The notes below the pieces were generated by a model. The model was not told the DNA's origin and did no database searches. It was given only the letters and a program-made list of their open reading frames with translations. From Lysinibacillus louembei (GTDB lineage: Bacteria; Bacillota; Bacilli; Bacillales_A; Planococcaceae): 64,000 nucleotides of DNA. The translations under genes were made by a program, and so were the position numbers. Below, one piece after another: positions 19,534-28,917 of this stretch; the stretch's first letter is position 1; the number at the start of each line of letters is the position of its first letter. The stretch lies in NCBI RefSeq assembly GCF_033880585.1, contig NZ_CP137624.1, forward strand, positions 2,639,501-2,703,500. Direction: 5' to 3'.

Positions 19534-20673
19534 ATGACAAAGCCATTGATTTTAGAAAATGTCACAGTGGTGAATTACGATGCGCTAACAGCGCATCGTA
19601 ATGTTGCGATTGAAGGGGCACAAATTGCAGCTGTTACAGAAAATAATGCAATGGGCACGGGGATAGACTGTACGGGCTACTATTGCTTACCAGGCTTTAT
19701 TGATATGCATATCCATGGAGCGGACGGTGTAGATACGATGGATGCGACAGCTGCGTCGCTCCATCAGTTCGCTGCAGCGCTTGTAGCGGAAGGAACAACT
19801 AGTTTCTTAGCGACAACGATGACACAAAGTGAAGAAGCAATTGCAGCTGCATTACAAAATATAGCTGCATTTCAGCAAGGCGAAGGGGAAGCTAATTTAG
19901 TAGGTGTTCATTTGGAAGGACCTTTTATTTCAGCACAATGTGCGGGGGCACAGCCAATAGAGCATATTCAGCCACCATCTATTGAAAAATACCAGCAATG
20001 GCATGAAATGAGTGGCAACCAAATTAAACAAATAACGATGGCACCAGAACAGGGCATTGAACTCGTTTCACATGCAAAGGGATTAGGTGTAGTTGTGTCA
20101 ATTGGTCATTCCAATGCAACAGCGAAAGAAACGCAAGCAGCTGTTGTACAAGGTGTGACACAAGGCACGCATCTTTATAACCAAATGAGAGCAATGCATC
20201 ACCGCGAGCCAGGCGTTGTAGGAACGGTGCTATTAGAAAAGGATGTATATGTTGAAATGATTGTTGATTTCATTCATATTCACCCTGAAATGGTTGATTT
20301 AGCATACCGTTTAAAGGGCCCTGACAAAATCATTTTAATTACAGATGCGATGCGCGCAAAAGGGCTAGCATATGGGAAATATGATTTAGGTGGTCAGGAA
20401 GTAACTGTAACTGAGAACGGTGCCCATTTAGCAAACGGTGCACTTGCTGGCAGTGTTTTGAAAATGAACGATGCGTTACGCAATATGCGCCAAGCAACAG
20501 GGGCAGCTTGGCAAGAGCTTGTGCAAATGTCATCCTTTAATGCAGCGACACAATTAAAATTATCGCAAAAAGGCTATATTGAAGCTGGAAAAGATGCAGA
20601 TTTAGTGATCGTTGATGAAAATTTACAAGTAAAATATACGATTGTGAATGGAAAAATCGTTTACTCCGCATAA
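19534..20673 (+). CDS. nagA: N-acetylglucosamine-6-phosphate deacetylase
   Basis: NagA hydrolyses GlcNAc-6-phosphate to glucosamine-6-phosphate and acetate. The 379-residue amidohydrolase has DMHIHGADG (His59, His61), LEGPFIS with the metal-binding glutamate, the histidine segments IGHSNAT and GTHLYNQMRAMHHREPG, and the catalytic aspartate in LITDAMRAKG. It lies 12 bases behind nagE in the same operon. Behind it is a 146-bp gap containing an imperfect hairpin (about 20702-20760) that could attenuate or process the transcript before the SIS gene. Confidence 0.96.
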   Translation: MTKPLILENVTVVNYDALTAHRNVAIEGAQIAAVTENNAMGTGIDCTGYYCLPGFIDMHIHGADGVDTMDATAASLHQFAAALVAEGTTSFLATTMTQSEEAIAAALQNIAAFQQGEGEANLVGVHLEGPFISAQCAGAQPIEHIQPPSIEKYQQWHEMSGNQIKQITMAPEQGIELVSHAKGLGVVVSIGHSNATAKETQAAVVQGVTQGTHLYNQMRAMHHREPGVVGTVLLEKDVYVEMIVDFIHIHPEMVDLAYRLKGPDKIILITDAMRAKGLAYGKYDLGGQEVTVTENGAHLANGALAGSVLKMNDALRNMRQATGAAWQELVQMSSFNAATQLKLSQKGYIEAGKDADLVIVDENLQVKYTIVNGKIVYSA

Positions 20674-20819
20674 TGAAATACAGTATGAAAGCACTTGATT
20701 TATGAAAGAAGGGCGCTCACCTCATGCTACGTTCGTAGTCTTGGGAGGAAGCGCTCTTTGTAAAAAGTTAGCGAAGGTAGTAAAATAGTTGATAATGACT
20801 GAAGAATGCGGGTGAGTAA

Positions 20820-21536
20820 ATGCATCAATTTTTTAAAAATATTCAGCAATTGCTGAATCAAGTAGAGCAGCAGGAGCAACAATTACAAGAAGTTGCTGAA
20901 ATGATTGCAACAAAAATTGCAAAAGGTGGTATTATACAATTATTCGGTGCAGGGCACTCTTTTTTGTTAGCTGAGGAGCAATTTTATCGTGCTGGCGGGC
21001 TCGTACCAGTGAAGCCGATTTATATTGAGTCGTTAATGCTTGCAGCAGGACCTGTAACATCTTCTCGCAATGAGCGTACGGAAGGTGTTGTACCAGCTCA
21101 TCGACATTTGCTTGATATTCGTCCAGAGGATACGGTGATTATTATTTCGACATCAGGTCGTAATGCGGCACCGATTGAAATGGCATTTGAAGCAAAAGAA
21201 CGAGGAGCATTTGTTATTTCTTTGCAATCATTATGTTATACTGAACAAGACAGCACACATAGTAGTGGCAAGCGTTTAGAAGAAGTTGTAGATATCGTAT
21301 TAAATACGTCTGTACCAATTGGTGATGGTGTATTACATAGTGGCGATTATCAATACGGGGCAAGCTCTACGATTGTTGGTGCAGCAATGCTTAATGCACT
21401 TGTTAGTATGGTGATTGAGCAGCTTTTAGCAGTGCAGCAAGAGGCACCTGTTTTTGTTAGCAATAATATTAACGAGTCTTCCTCTAAAAACGACAAGTAC
21501 TGCAAACAATTTGAAGACAGAATTACATTTAACTAG
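20820..21536 (+). CDS. SIS-domain phosphosugar-binding protein (UPF0309-like)
   Basis: 238 residues with a single SIS domain: GGIIQLFGAGHSFLLAEE near 38-55 and VIIISTSGRNAAPIEMA near 107-123 form the two sugar-phosphate binding loops. It resembles the UPF0309 family of presumed sugar-phosphate isomerases or regulators. It lacks the MurQ etherase signature and is shorter than MurQ (about 300), so I do not call it MurQ. Position between nagA and ptsH suggests an amino-sugar phosphate ligand or substrate. The exact reaction is unknown. Its GGGTGAG ribosome site supports the start. Confidence 0.8.
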   Translation: MHQFFKNIQQLLNQVEQQEQQLQEVAEMIATKIAKGGIIQLFGAGHSFLLAEEQFYRAGGLVPVKPIYIESLMLAAGPVTSSRNERTEGVVPAHRHLLDIRPEDTVIIISTSGRNAAPIEMAFEAKERGAFVISLQSLCYTEQDSTHSSGKRLEEVVDIVLNTSVPIGDGVLHSGDYQYGASSTIVGAAMLNALVSMVIEQLLAVQQEAPVFVSNNINESSSKNDKYCKQFEDRITFN

Positions 21537-21548
21537 GAGGAATTTATT

Positions 21549-21812
21549 ATGGAAAAAACATTCACAATTACAGCAGCAGAAGGATTACATGCGCGTCCAT
21601 GTACATTATTAGTGCAAGGGGTTTCTGCATTCCAATCAAATGTAACGATTTCTTATAACGGTCGTGAAGCAAACTTAAAATCAATTATGGGTGTAATGGC
21701 ATTAGCGATTCCATCAGGTGGTAAGATTTCAGTAAAAGCTGAAGGCGACGATGCAGCAGCAGCAATTGCAAAAGTAGAAGATGTTATCAAATCACAAGGT
21801 ATTGGGCAATAA
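21549..21812 (+). CDS. ptsH: Phosphocarrier protein HPr
   Basis: HPr passes phosphate from enzyme I to the EIIA proteins. The 87-residue protein has the phospho-histidine in EGLHARPCT (His14 by this start) and the HPr-kinase serine in NLKSIMGVM (Ser45), so it can act in CcpA signalling as HPr-Ser-P. The residue after HARP is Cys, where Bacillus HPr usually has Ala. It is 12 bases behind the SIS gene with an AGGAGG ribosome site and one base ahead of ptsI. Finding the general PTS genes inside a GlcNAc cluster is uncommon among Bacillales. Confidence 0.95.
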   Translation: MEKTFTITAAEGLHARPCTLLVQGVSAFQSNVTISYNGREANLKSIMGVMALAIPSGGKISVKAEGDDAAAAIAKVEDVIKSQGIGQ

Positions 21813-21813
21813 T

Positions 21814-23517
21814 ATGAGACAATTGCAAGGGATCGCTGTATCAGAAGGAGTGGCTGTTGCGAAGGCATACCGTTTAGCAGAGCCCGATTTATCCATTAGC
21901 GAGCATGATGGTATAGAGCCATCTGCCGAAAAACAACGCTTTCACGATGCAATTGCCAATGCCAAAACACAGCTTGAGAAAATCCGCGATTATGCTATTA
22001 CAATGGTTGGCGAGGAGGAGGCAGAAATTTTTTCTGCCCATTTACTCGTTTTACAGGACCCTGATTTCCATGTAGCAATTGAAGGTGAAATCGATCAACA
22101 TGTACAAGCTGAAAAAGCATTGCAAAAAATAGCACAGCAGTTTATCGATTTATTCAATCAAATGGATAATGAATATATGCGTCAACGTGCAGCAGATATT
22201 GAAGATGTATCACGCCGTATTTTAGCTTGCTTATTAGGTAAAGTATTGCCTGACGTATCACAAATTGATGAGGAAGTTGTATTAATTGCCTATGATTTAT
22301 CGCCTTCTGTTACGGCGCAATTGAATAAGCAATTTGTAAAAGGCTTCATTACAACGATTGGTGGACGTACATCACATACAGCCATTTTAGCAAGAACTTT
22401 GCAAATTCCAGCTGTTGTTGGTGTCAAAGAAGCCGAAACAATTGAGCATGGTGAAATCGTGCTACTAGATGGTGCTACAGGTCAATTAATTATCAATCCA
22501 TCAGAAGAAACACAGCTTGAAGCAAAAGAGCGCATGACAGCGCAAGCAGAACGCGAAAAGCAATTGCAGCAATTTGTGGATAAAGAGAGCGTAACAGCAG
22601 ACGGCGCACATATCGAGCTTGCTGCTAACATTGGTAGCGTGCAAGATGTTGAAGCGGTGTTGAAAGTTGGGGCAGATGGTGTGGGCTTATTCCGTACAGA
22701 GTTTTTATATATGGACAGCACTTCATTACCAACGGAAGAGCAGCAATTTGAGCTTTATAAAGCAGTGCTTGAAAAAATGAATAACAAGCCTGTCGTTGTA
22801 CGTACATTAGATATCGGTGGCGACAAGCATTTAGAATATTGGCAGCTACCAAAAGAGGAAAATCCATTTTTAGGGCAGCGTGCAATTCGACTTTCTCTAG
22901 CAAATGAAGACATATTCATCACACAATTGCGTGCATTATTGCGTGCAAGTCAGTATGGCAATTTAAAAATCATGTTCCCAATGATTGCGACAATGCAAGA
23001 ATTACATCAGGCAAAAGCGCTTTTACAACGACAGCATGATGCACTAGTAGCTGAAGGTGTAGCAATTGGCAAATACGAAGTAGGAATTATGATCGAGGTG
23101 CCATCTGCCGCAATTTTAGCAGATGTATTAGCACGTGAAGTTGATTTCTTCTCAATCGGTACAAATGATTTAATTCAATATACATTTGCATCAGACCGTA
23201 TGAATGAGGCAACATCTTATTTATACGAGCCATTCCATCCAGCAATCATTCGCTTGATTGACAATGTGGCATCAAGTGCACGTAAGCATGGCATCTGGGC
23301 AGGGATGTGTGGCGAAATGGCTGGTGAACCACTAGCATTACCAGTTTTGTTAGCATTAGGGTTAGATGAGCTATCTATGAGCTCAAGCGCTGTGTTACGT
23401 ACAAGAGAAAATTTATCTAAATTAAATAAAAAAGCATTGCAACAGCAAGTAGATAAGCTGTTAGCATGCGATTCAGCTGAGCAAGTAAAAGACTGGGCGC
23501 AGCAGGTGTACAATTAA
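21814..23517 (+). CDS. ptsI: Phosphoenolpyruvate-protein phosphotransferase (enzyme I)
   Basis: Enzyme I takes phosphate from PEP and gives it to HPr. The 567-residue protein has the phospho-histidine in [14 protein letters not shown] (about 188), the PEP-binding TIM barrel with [11 protein letters not shown], and the C-terminal signatures [22 protein letters not shown] and [10 protein letters not shown]. The ATG at 21814 begins one base after the ptsH stop; a longer frame starting at 21781 would overlap ptsH and does not match the family N-terminus. Expression is probably coupled to ptsH. Confidence 0.96.
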   Translation: MRQLQGIAVSEGVAVAKAYRLAEPDLSISEHDGIEPSAEKQRFHDAIANAKTQLEKIRDYAITMVGEEEAEIFSAHLLVLQDPDFHVAIEGEIDQHVQAEKALQKIAQQFIDLFNQMDNEYMRQRAADIEDVSRRILACLLGKVLPDVSQIDEEVVLIAYDLSPSVTAQLNKQFVKGFITTIGGRTSHTAILARTLQIPAVVGVKEAETIEHGEIVLLDGATGQLIINPSEETQLEAKERMTAQAEREKQLQQFVDKESVTADGAHIELAANIGSVQDVEAVLKVGADGVGLFRTEFLYMDSTSLPTEEQQFELYKAVLEKMNNKPVVVRTLDIGGDKHLEYWQLPKEENPFLGQRAIRLSLANEDIFITQLRALLRASQYGNLKIMFPMIATMQELHQAKALLQRQHDALVAEGVAIGKYEVGIMIEVPSAAILADVLAREVDFFSIGTNDLIQYTFASDRMNEATSYLYEPFHPAIIRLIDNVASSARKHGIWAGMCGEMAGEPLALPVLLALGLDELSMSSSAVLRTRENLSKLNKKALQQQVDKLLACDSAEQVKDWAQQVYN

Positions 23518-23533
23518 TAAGGGGGAAAACGTT

Positions 23534-24238
23534 GTGGCATTACAGCTAAAAACATTTGAAAATACCGATGAACTATACAACTTCGCGGCACAATTTTTAC
23601 AACAAAAAGTAAAGGACGGTGCCAAGACGTTCGGTTTAGCAACAGGTGGAACAATGCAGCCCCTTTATCAAGTTTTGCGTCAAAGTGATGTGGATTTCTC
23701 GGGTTGTACAAGCTTTAACTTAGATGAATATATTGGCTTACCAATCGAGCATCCAGAAAGTTACTTTACATATATGCAAAAGGAGCTTTTTGAGCATAAG
23801 CCATTTAGCAAAAGCTATTTACCGAATGGCTTAGCTGAGGATATTGATGCAGAAGTAGCACATTACAATGAGCTGCTTGCACAAAATCCAATTGATGTGC
23901 AATTATTAGGTGTAGGAGAAAACGGTCATATTGGCTTCAATGAGCCAGGCACACCGTTTTCTGAAAAAGTGCATGCAGTGACATTAACAGAGTCAACACG
24001 TGAAGCAAATGCACGCTTCTTCAATTCAATTGCTGAAGTGCCTGAAAAGGCTATTACGATGGGTATTGCGAATATTTTAGAAGCGAAAGAGATTTTATTA
24101 ATTGCTGTTGGTGAGAAAAAACGTGCAGCTTTAGAATCTTTAGTACACGGTGAAGTAACAGTTGATTCACCAATTACAGTATTGCAGCAGCATGCAAATG
24201 TAGTTGTTTTAACAGATCTAAATATTTCACTTGCGTAA
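23534..24238 (+). CDS. nagB: Glucosamine-6-phosphate deaminase
   Basis: NagB converts glucosamine-6-phosphate to fructose-6-phosphate and ammonia, the last step into glycolysis. The 234-residue chain has GLATGGTMQPLY, FNLDEYIGL and GVGENGHIGFNEPG, the standard active-site blocks, and ends without the allosteric C-terminal extension of the enterobacterial enzyme. It starts with GTG behind an AAGGGGGAAAA ribosome site, 16 bases after ptsI, and is closed by a strong terminator, so it is the last gene of the cluster. Confidence 0.95.
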   Translation: MALQLKTFENTDELYNFAAQFLQQKVKDGAKTFGLATGGTMQPLYQVLRQSDVDFSGCTSFNLDEYIGLPIEHPESYFTYMQKELFEHKPFSKSYLPNGLAEDIDAEVAHYNELLAQNPIDVQLLGVGENGHIGFNEPGTPFSEKVHAVTLTESTREANARFFNSIAEVPEKAITMGIANILEAKEILLIAVGEKKRAALESLVHGEVTVDSPITVLQQHANVVVLTDLNISLA

Positions 24239-24305
24239 TCGTGTTTTTTTGTATATATTTTTCAAGTATTCATCTTTTCTAAGTATAGTACTCGGAATAA
24301 TAGAG

Positions 24306-24342
24306 GTAGAGAGGGATGGGTTGTCCCTCTCTACTTTTTTTT
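24306..24342 (+). terminator. Rho-independent terminator of the nag cluster
   Basis: GTAGAGAGGGA and TCCCTCTCTAC arms with a seven-base loop are followed by eight T. Confidence 0.93.
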
Positions 24343-24368
24343 ACAAAATCGATATGGAGTGATTAAAA

Positions 24369-25130
24369 ATGTTACATCAATTTTCGCGCAATGAGCTCGC
24401 AATAGGCAGTGAGGGCTTAGCGCTTTTAAAAAATACAACAGTGGCGATTTTAGGCGTTGGTGGCGTAGGTTCCTTTGCAGCAGAAGCATGTGCCCGAAGT
24501 GGTATTGGTCGCATTATTTTAGTAGATAAGGACAATGTAGATATTACCAATGTCAACCGACAATTAGTTGCGTATTTATCAACTGTTGGCAAATCGAAAT
24601 CAGCTGTTATGAAGGAGCGCATTGCTGACATTAATCCAGAATGTGAAGTAATTGATATGCATATGTTCTATACAGAGGAAACATATGAGCAATTTTTCGC
24701 ACAGGGCATCGACTATGTTATTGATGCAAGTGATACAGTAATGTATAAAATTCATTTAATGAAAGAATGCTTAAAGCGTAATATCCCGATTATTTCAAGC
24801 ATGGGGGCAGCTAATAAAATGGACCCTACACGCTTCCAAATTGCTGATATTTCGAAAACACATACAGACCCGTTAGCGAAAATTATCCGCACGAAATTGC
24901 GTAAAGAGGGTATCAAAAAAGGGATAATGGTTGTCTTTTCAGATGAGTCACCTGTCGTTGTACGTGAGGATGTTGTACAGCATGTTGGCAAGCCTGACGC
25001 AACAATTCGCAAAGCAAAAATGCCACCAGCATCGAACGCCTTTGTTCCATCTGTTGCAGGTTTAATCGCAGCGAGCTGGGTTGTTAATACAATCGTCAAA
25101 GATATTCATATTGCGCGCGTGAGTGACTAA
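24369..25130 (+). CDS. tcdA: tRNA threonylcarbamoyladenosine dehydratase
   Basis: TcdA (YrvM, formerly CsdL/YgdL) uses ATP to cyclise t6A37 of tRNA to ct6A. The 253-residue E1-like protein has the nucleotide-binding loop GVGGVGSFAAEACARSGIG near 31-49, the adenylation aspartates and arginine in DKDNVDITNVNRQ, and a C-terminal hydrophobic helix (GLIAASWVVNTIV). The E1-like catalytic cysteine of ubiquitin-type enzymes is not expected. In Bacillus it follows aspS and the 6S gene; here the nag cluster has come between them. The upstream ATG has GGAGTGA in front. Confidence 0.94.
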   Translation: MLHQFSRNELAIGSEGLALLKNTTVAILGVGGVGSFAAEACARSGIGRIILVDKDNVDITNVNRQLVAYLSTVGKSKSAVMKERIADINPECEVIDMHMFYTEETYEQFFAQGIDYVIDASDTVMYKIHLMKECLKRNIPIISSMGAANKMDPTRFQIADISKTHTDPLAKIIRTKLRKEGIKKGIMVVFSDESPVVVREDVVQHVGKPDATIRKAKMPPASNAFVPSVAGLIAASWVVNTIVKDIHIARVSD

Positions 25131-25135
25131 ATAAC

Positions 25136-25177
25136 AAGTTGATGTAGATGATCGATTGAATCTACATCAACTTTTTT
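25136..25177. terminator. Bidirectional terminator between tcdA and the DUF4288-like gene
   Basis: AAGTTGATGTAGA and TCTACATCAACTT arms with a 12-base loop, a T run on the plus side and matching A-rich sequence on the minus side. Confidence 0.88.
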
Positions 25178-25509
25178 CATTTAGCAAGTGAATATAGCTC
25201 AATCACTTCATTTGCTGTAATTAGCTGCTCAAACGGTAAAAAGCGGCTATACACCTCTTTGAAATCAATGTCTCCTGCAAAGTCATCAATCAATTCGAAT
25301 ATATCTAAGATCGTGACAAATCGCCAAGTTGTTTGACCACCTAATGCATTTTCATACGTTTCATCTACAAAATAATTTCGCACTTTTTGCTCAAGTTCCT
25401 CTTTAGTAAATGCCTTAACTAACCGAATCGTTTCCTCAAATGTTTTTCCACCATTTGGATTAGGCACAACAATCGATTCTAGCAAGATTTTTACTGAATA
25501 AATTTTCAT
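25177..25509 (-). CDS. DUF4288-like small protein
   Basis: 110 residues, no signal or membrane segment. The N-terminal block MKIYSVKILLESIV followed by FEETIRLVKAFTKEELEQKV is the pattern of DUF4288 proteins, whose function is unknown. The start at 25509 has a GAAGGGGATG ribosome site; a longer in-frame extension to 25623 would run through the site and has no better start. It is divergent from the MarR gene, and a free-standing hairpin lies in the gap between the two. Confidence 0.7.
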   Translation of the reverse strand: MKIYSVKILLESIVVPNPNGGKTFEETIRLVKAFTKEELEQKVRNYFVDETYENALGGQTTWRFVTILDIFELIDDFAGDIDFKEVYSRFLPFEQLITANEVIELYSLAK

Positions 25510-25652
25510 GATATCATCCCCTTCAATAGCTATTTTATTCCAATAATTGTATACCTTAATATTACTTATAGCAATGTCATGACTAAAAGTGAGTAATGTT
25601 TTTTCATCTAGAGCTAGTAACAATAAAATAGATTTGTTAAACTAATATATAG

Positions 25653-25705
25653 AGCGAAAACTCCTAGCGTGGACTGTGACGATAGGATAGTTTTCGCTTT
25701 TTTTT
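25653..25705 (+). terminator. Orphan terminator-like hairpin
   Basis: AGCGAAAACT and AGTTTTCGCT form a perfect 10-bp stem closed by a 27-base apical region (with CCTA/TAGG pairing), followed by a T run. No plus-strand gene lies upstream before the divergent DUF4288-like gene, so it may end a short RNA or act as a leader attenuator. Confidence 0.65.
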
Positions 25706-25752
25706 CTGTAAGAGGTGAAAGAGGAAAGGGAAAATTTGAAGTGAAAAAATAG

Positions 25753-25781
25753 TTGACATATTCAACTAATTTGAATATTGT
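25753..25781 (+). promoter_or_regulatory. marR promoter with palindromic operator
   Basis: TTGACA (25753-25758), a 17-base spacer and TATTGT (25776-25781). The spacer is filled by a perfect palindrome, ATATTCAA-ctaat-TTGAATAT (25758-25778), and a second inverted repeat TAGTTGA/TCAACTA overlaps the -35. This is a typical place for MarR autorepression. Confidence 0.75.
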
Positions 25782-25804
25782 AGAGGAAAGGAAGATTAAA
25801 AATT

Positions 25805-26239
25805 ATGAAAATTCAATTAATAGAGGACGTAAAGCATTTTAACCGTTTTTACACAAGAGCAATTGGGATATTTAACTTATATGGAAGCTCGAGTAAATAT
25901 TCTGCCACAGAAGCAATGATTCTGTACGAAATTAAAAACACGGAAAATTGCACAGCTAGTTATTTATCTGAATATTTTCAGTTAGATAAAAGTACTATCA
26001 GTAAAGCTTTAAGTAAGTTATTAAAAAATTCACTCGTAAACAAAAAAGTAAATGAGCAAGATAAGCGTGTTCAAATACTTTTTTTAACAGAAGAAGGAGA
26101 GGGTGTCTTGAATCACTTAGCATCTGAAGCAAGTAAAATTGTAGGCAATGTCGTACATGGTGTATCAGATGCAGAAGCAGCCGAGTTATTAGAAGCAATG
26201 AAGGTTATAGAAAGAATTATGAAGAAACAGCTTGAATAG
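25805..26239 (+). CDS. MarR-family transcriptional regulator
   Basis: 144 residues with a winged helix: the recognition-helix region DKSTISKALSKLLKNSLV (about 60-77) and wing NEQDKRVQILFLTEEG (about 82-97), flanked by dimerisation helices. It lies 12 bases ahead of the substrate-binding protein gene and so very likely heads and regulates the peptide-transporter operon. The palindrome inside its own promoter suggests autorepression. The effector ligand is unknown. Start supported by GAGGAAAGGAAG upstream. Confidence 0.9.
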   Translation: MKIQLIEDVKHFNRFYTRAIGIFNLYGSSSKYSATEAMILYEIKNTENCTASYLSEYFQLDKSTISKALSKLLKNSLVNKKVNEQDKRVQILFLTEEGEGVLNHLASEASKIVGNVVHGVSDAEAAELLEAMKVIERIMKKQLE

Positions 26240-26251
26240 GGAGGACAAACA

Positions 26252-27826
26252 ATGAAAAAATATTTCGCACCCATTTTGTTACTTGTTGTTTTATTTGTTT
26301 TAACTGCATGTACAGAAGGCACTTCAGAGCAACCATCAAAATCTAACAATAACGATTCAACAACAGACTCTTCAAGTAATAATGAAGAAAGTAAGAAAGA
26401 TAGCATCGTCATCGGATTCGAGGCAGATGCGGGTACATTAATTGCCAATACCGATGTGAACTATGCAACAGATGCGCAAATTCGTAATATATACGATCCA
26501 TTAATTACACGAGACAGCCAAACAGGTAAGTACATACCTTTCCTAGCTGAATCTTGGGAAAGTATTGATGAGTTAACATGGAGATTGACATTAAAAGAAG
26601 GTGTGAAATTCCATAATGGTGCAGATTTCAATGCAGAGTCTGTAAAATTCAGCATTGATTATATATTAGATGAAAATAACGGCTCATTTTACCGCTCACG
26701 CTGGGCTAATATTAGTGAGGTTGTTGTGCTATCGCCAACAGAGGTCGAAATTCGCACATCAGTACCATTTCCAGGTTTGATTGAGCGTATTACAGGCGAT
26801 TTATTAATTTTAGAGCCAGGCTATGTAGCAGAGGTAGGAAACGATGAGGCTGCTAAAAAGCCAGTGGGTACAGGCCCTTATAAATTTGTAGAATGGTCAC
26901 GTGATAATTATTTGAAATTAGAAGCATTTGAGGAATACTGGAATGGTGCACCTTCAATTAAGCAAGTAGAATTCCGCTACATTCCTGAATTCAGCTCGCG
27001 ATTATCAGCGTTTTTAAGTGGAGAAATTGATTTGTTTAAAAATATTCCAGTTGATTCAGTGCAAAGTGTAGAGGCTGATGCTAACTCGAAAATTGAAGAA
27101 GTATCTTCATCACGAATTAACTATTTAGCGCTAAATACACATTATGAAGGCCCATTACAAGATGAAAAGGTACGTTTAGCTATTAATTATGCTGTGGATG
27201 TTGATGAATTAATTTCAGCCATTTTAAATGGACATGCGACAAAAATGACAGGTCCATTATCAAAAATTAATTCCAACTACACAGAAACAACTGACTATAG
27301 CTATGATGCAGATAAAGCGATTGCATTATTAAAAGAAGCAGGCTATGCACCAGAGGATATTACATTGACATTGGATACACCAAATGGACGCTATCCTATG
27401 GATGCACAGGTTGCACAGGCGATTGCCGCACAGCTTCAGCGCATTGGTATTAAAGTGAATGTACAAGTAAATGAGTGGGGTACGCATTTAGAAAAAATTC
27501 GTAACCGAGAAATGAAGGATATGTATATTTTAGGATGGGGACCAGCATTTGAGCCAGACTCTACGATATTCGATTTATTTACGCAAAATGCTCCATATAG
27601 TAGCTTCTACGATGAGGCAATCGAACAAGAAATTGTAGCAGCAACAAAGATTTTTGACAATGCAGAGCGTAAAGAGGCATACAATCATATTCAACATTTA
27701 TTAGTAGATACAGCGGCATGGGTTCCATTATGGCAGCAAGGAGACTTATATGCAGTGCGCGCAAATCTGAAATTTGAGCCTCGTGTAGATGAGGAAATAA
27801 AAGTATTTGAGATGTCTTGGGAATAA
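26252..27826 (+). CDS. ABC transporter substrate-binding lipoprotein (family 5, peptide type)
   Basis: 524 residues. A lipoprotein signal peptide ends in the lipobox LTAC (Cys20), followed by a Ser/Asn/Asp-rich linker. The family-5 solute-binding signature is visible as LAESWESIDELTWRLTLKEGVKFHNG, with later GTGPYKFVEWSRD. Such proteins bind di/oligopeptides, nickel or related solutes. The two permeases, two ATPases and two hydrolases that follow make a peptide-like or amide-conjugate ligand most likely. The gene is 12 bases behind marR; a hairpin separates it from the permeases. Ligand specificity cannot be read from sequence. Confidence 0.92.
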   Translation: MKKYFAPILLLVVLFVLTACTEGTSEQPSKSNNNDSTTDSSSNNEESKKDSIVIGFEADAGTLIANTDVNYATDAQIRNIYDPLITRDSQTGKYIPFLAESWESIDELTWRLTLKEGVKFHNGADFNAESVKFSIDYILDENNGSFYRSRWANISEVVVLSPTEVEIRTSVPFPGLIERITGDLLILEPGYVAEVGNDEAAKKPVGTGPYKFVEWSRDNYLKLEAFEEYWNGAPSIKQVEFRYIPEFSSRLSAFLSGEIDLFKNIPVDSVQSVEADANSKIEEVSSSRINYLALNTHYEGPLQDEKVRLAINYAVDVDELISAILNGHATKMTGPLSKINSNYTETTDYSYDADKAIALLKEAGYAPEDITLTLDTPNGRYPMDAQVAQAIAAQLQRIGIKVNVQVNEWGTHLEKIRNREMKDMYILGWGPAFEPDSTIFDLFTQNAPYSSFYDEAIEQEIVAATKIFDNAERKEAYNHIQHLLVDTAAWVPLWQQGDLYAVRANLKFEPRVDEEIKVFEMSWE

Positions 27827-27875
27827 AAGAAATCCATTACATCAGCTGTATAGTAAAAAGCGATTAAACTAAAGC

Positions 27876-27931
27876 AGCATAGTGGGCACCCTCCTCTTTA
27901 CTTACTGGAGAGGAAGTCCCACTTTGTGCTG
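27876..27931 (+). other. Intercistronic hairpin behind the binding-protein gene
   Basis: AGCA-AGTGGG pairs with CCCACT-TGCT around an inner CCTC/GAGG helix. There is no T run, so it looks like an mRNA-stabilising or partial-termination hairpin of the kind that raises binding-protein levels over permease levels. Confidence 0.6.
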
Positions 27932-27990
27932 TATGAGTAAAGGTAAAACATAGCCTCTAACGAATGCACTTTGCCTACAGGAGGGATTTT

Positions 27991-28908
27991 ATGCTAGATT
28001 TTGTCGTAAAGCGTTCACTACAAGTTATTATCGTTGTTTTTTTAGCTTTAACGGCTGTTTTTTTTCTCATTCGGCTTTCTGGTGATCCAACAGCATTATT
28101 TTTACCACCAGACACATCACGAGAGCAAATTGAAGAATATCGAGAGCTTTTAGGGTTTAATCGCCCTTTATATGTGCAATATGGTGAATTTGTTGGCAAT
28201 GCCATTCAAGGGGATTTTGGACAATCTTTACGTTCAGGTGATAGTGCATTAGGACTTGTCTTAGCACGCTTACCTGCAACCTTTCAATTAGCTTTTTCTG
28301 CCTTATTTATTTCTTTACTCGTAGCAATCCCACTTGGCGTCTTGGCGGCCTATAAACGAAATTCCATATTTGATAGAATAGCAGTTGCCACAACGGTTGT
28401 TGGGCAGGCGATTCCAAGCTTTTGGCTAGGGCTGTTATTAATTTATACATTTGCTGTAAGCTTTTCATTGCTACCATCGAGCGGAGGTGGCAGCATTATG
28501 CATTTAATATTGCCTAGTGTGACATTGGCGACATATAGCATTGCACGCTTTACTCGATTTACACGCTCTACGATGCTAGACGTATTGCGAAAAGATTATA
28601 TTCGGACAGCCAAGGCTTCTGGTGCACCGACAGGTAGGTTAGTTTTGAAATATGCTTTAAAAAATTCGTTAATTCCTATCATTACGCTAGTAGCACTTGA
28701 TTTAGGGACATTACTAGGCGGTGCAGTAGTTGTAGAAATGGTGTTTGCTTGGCCAGGAGTTGGTAGATTGTTATTGCAATCATTGCTAAATCGTGATTTT
28801 CCGATTGTGCTAGCAGGCGTATTTATCATTGCGTTTATTTATTCAATCGTCAACTTTATTGCAGATATTTTATACGCATACGTGAATCCACAAATTCGAG
28901 TGAAGTAG
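27991..28908 (+). CDS. ABC transporter permease, DppB/OppB type
   Basis: 305 residues, six membrane segments, beginning MLDFVVKRSLQVIIVVFLAL as in DppB proteins. The EAA loop is seen as YIRTAKASGAPTGRLVLKYALKN (about 200-222). It would pair with the DppC-type permease just downstream. The start at 27991 is set by a strong CAGGAGGGA ribosome site; an in-frame ATG at 27964 is upstream of it. One base pair separates its stop from the ribosome site of the next gene, so the unit is an operon. Confidence 0.93.
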   Translation: MLDFVVKRSLQVIIVVFLALTAVFFLIRLSGDPTALFLPPDTSREQIEEYRELLGFNRPLYVQYGEFVGNAIQGDFGQSLRSGDSALGLVLARLPATFQLAFSALFISLLVAIPLGVLAAYKRNSIFDRIAVATTVVGQAIPSFWLGLLLIYTFAVSFSLLPSSGGGSIMHLILPSVTLATYSIARFTRFTRSTMLDVLRKDYIRTAKASGAPTGRLVLKYALKNSLIPIITLVALDLGTLLGGAVVVEMVFAWPGVGRLLLQSLLNRDFPIVLAGVFIIAFIYSIVNFIADILYAYVNPQIRVK

Positions 28909-28917
28909 GTGAGTGTA

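Noticed and set aside
20820-21536. SIS protein as MurQ etherase
   Set aside because: It is about 60 residues too short and lacks the MurQ signature; only the SIS fold is shared.
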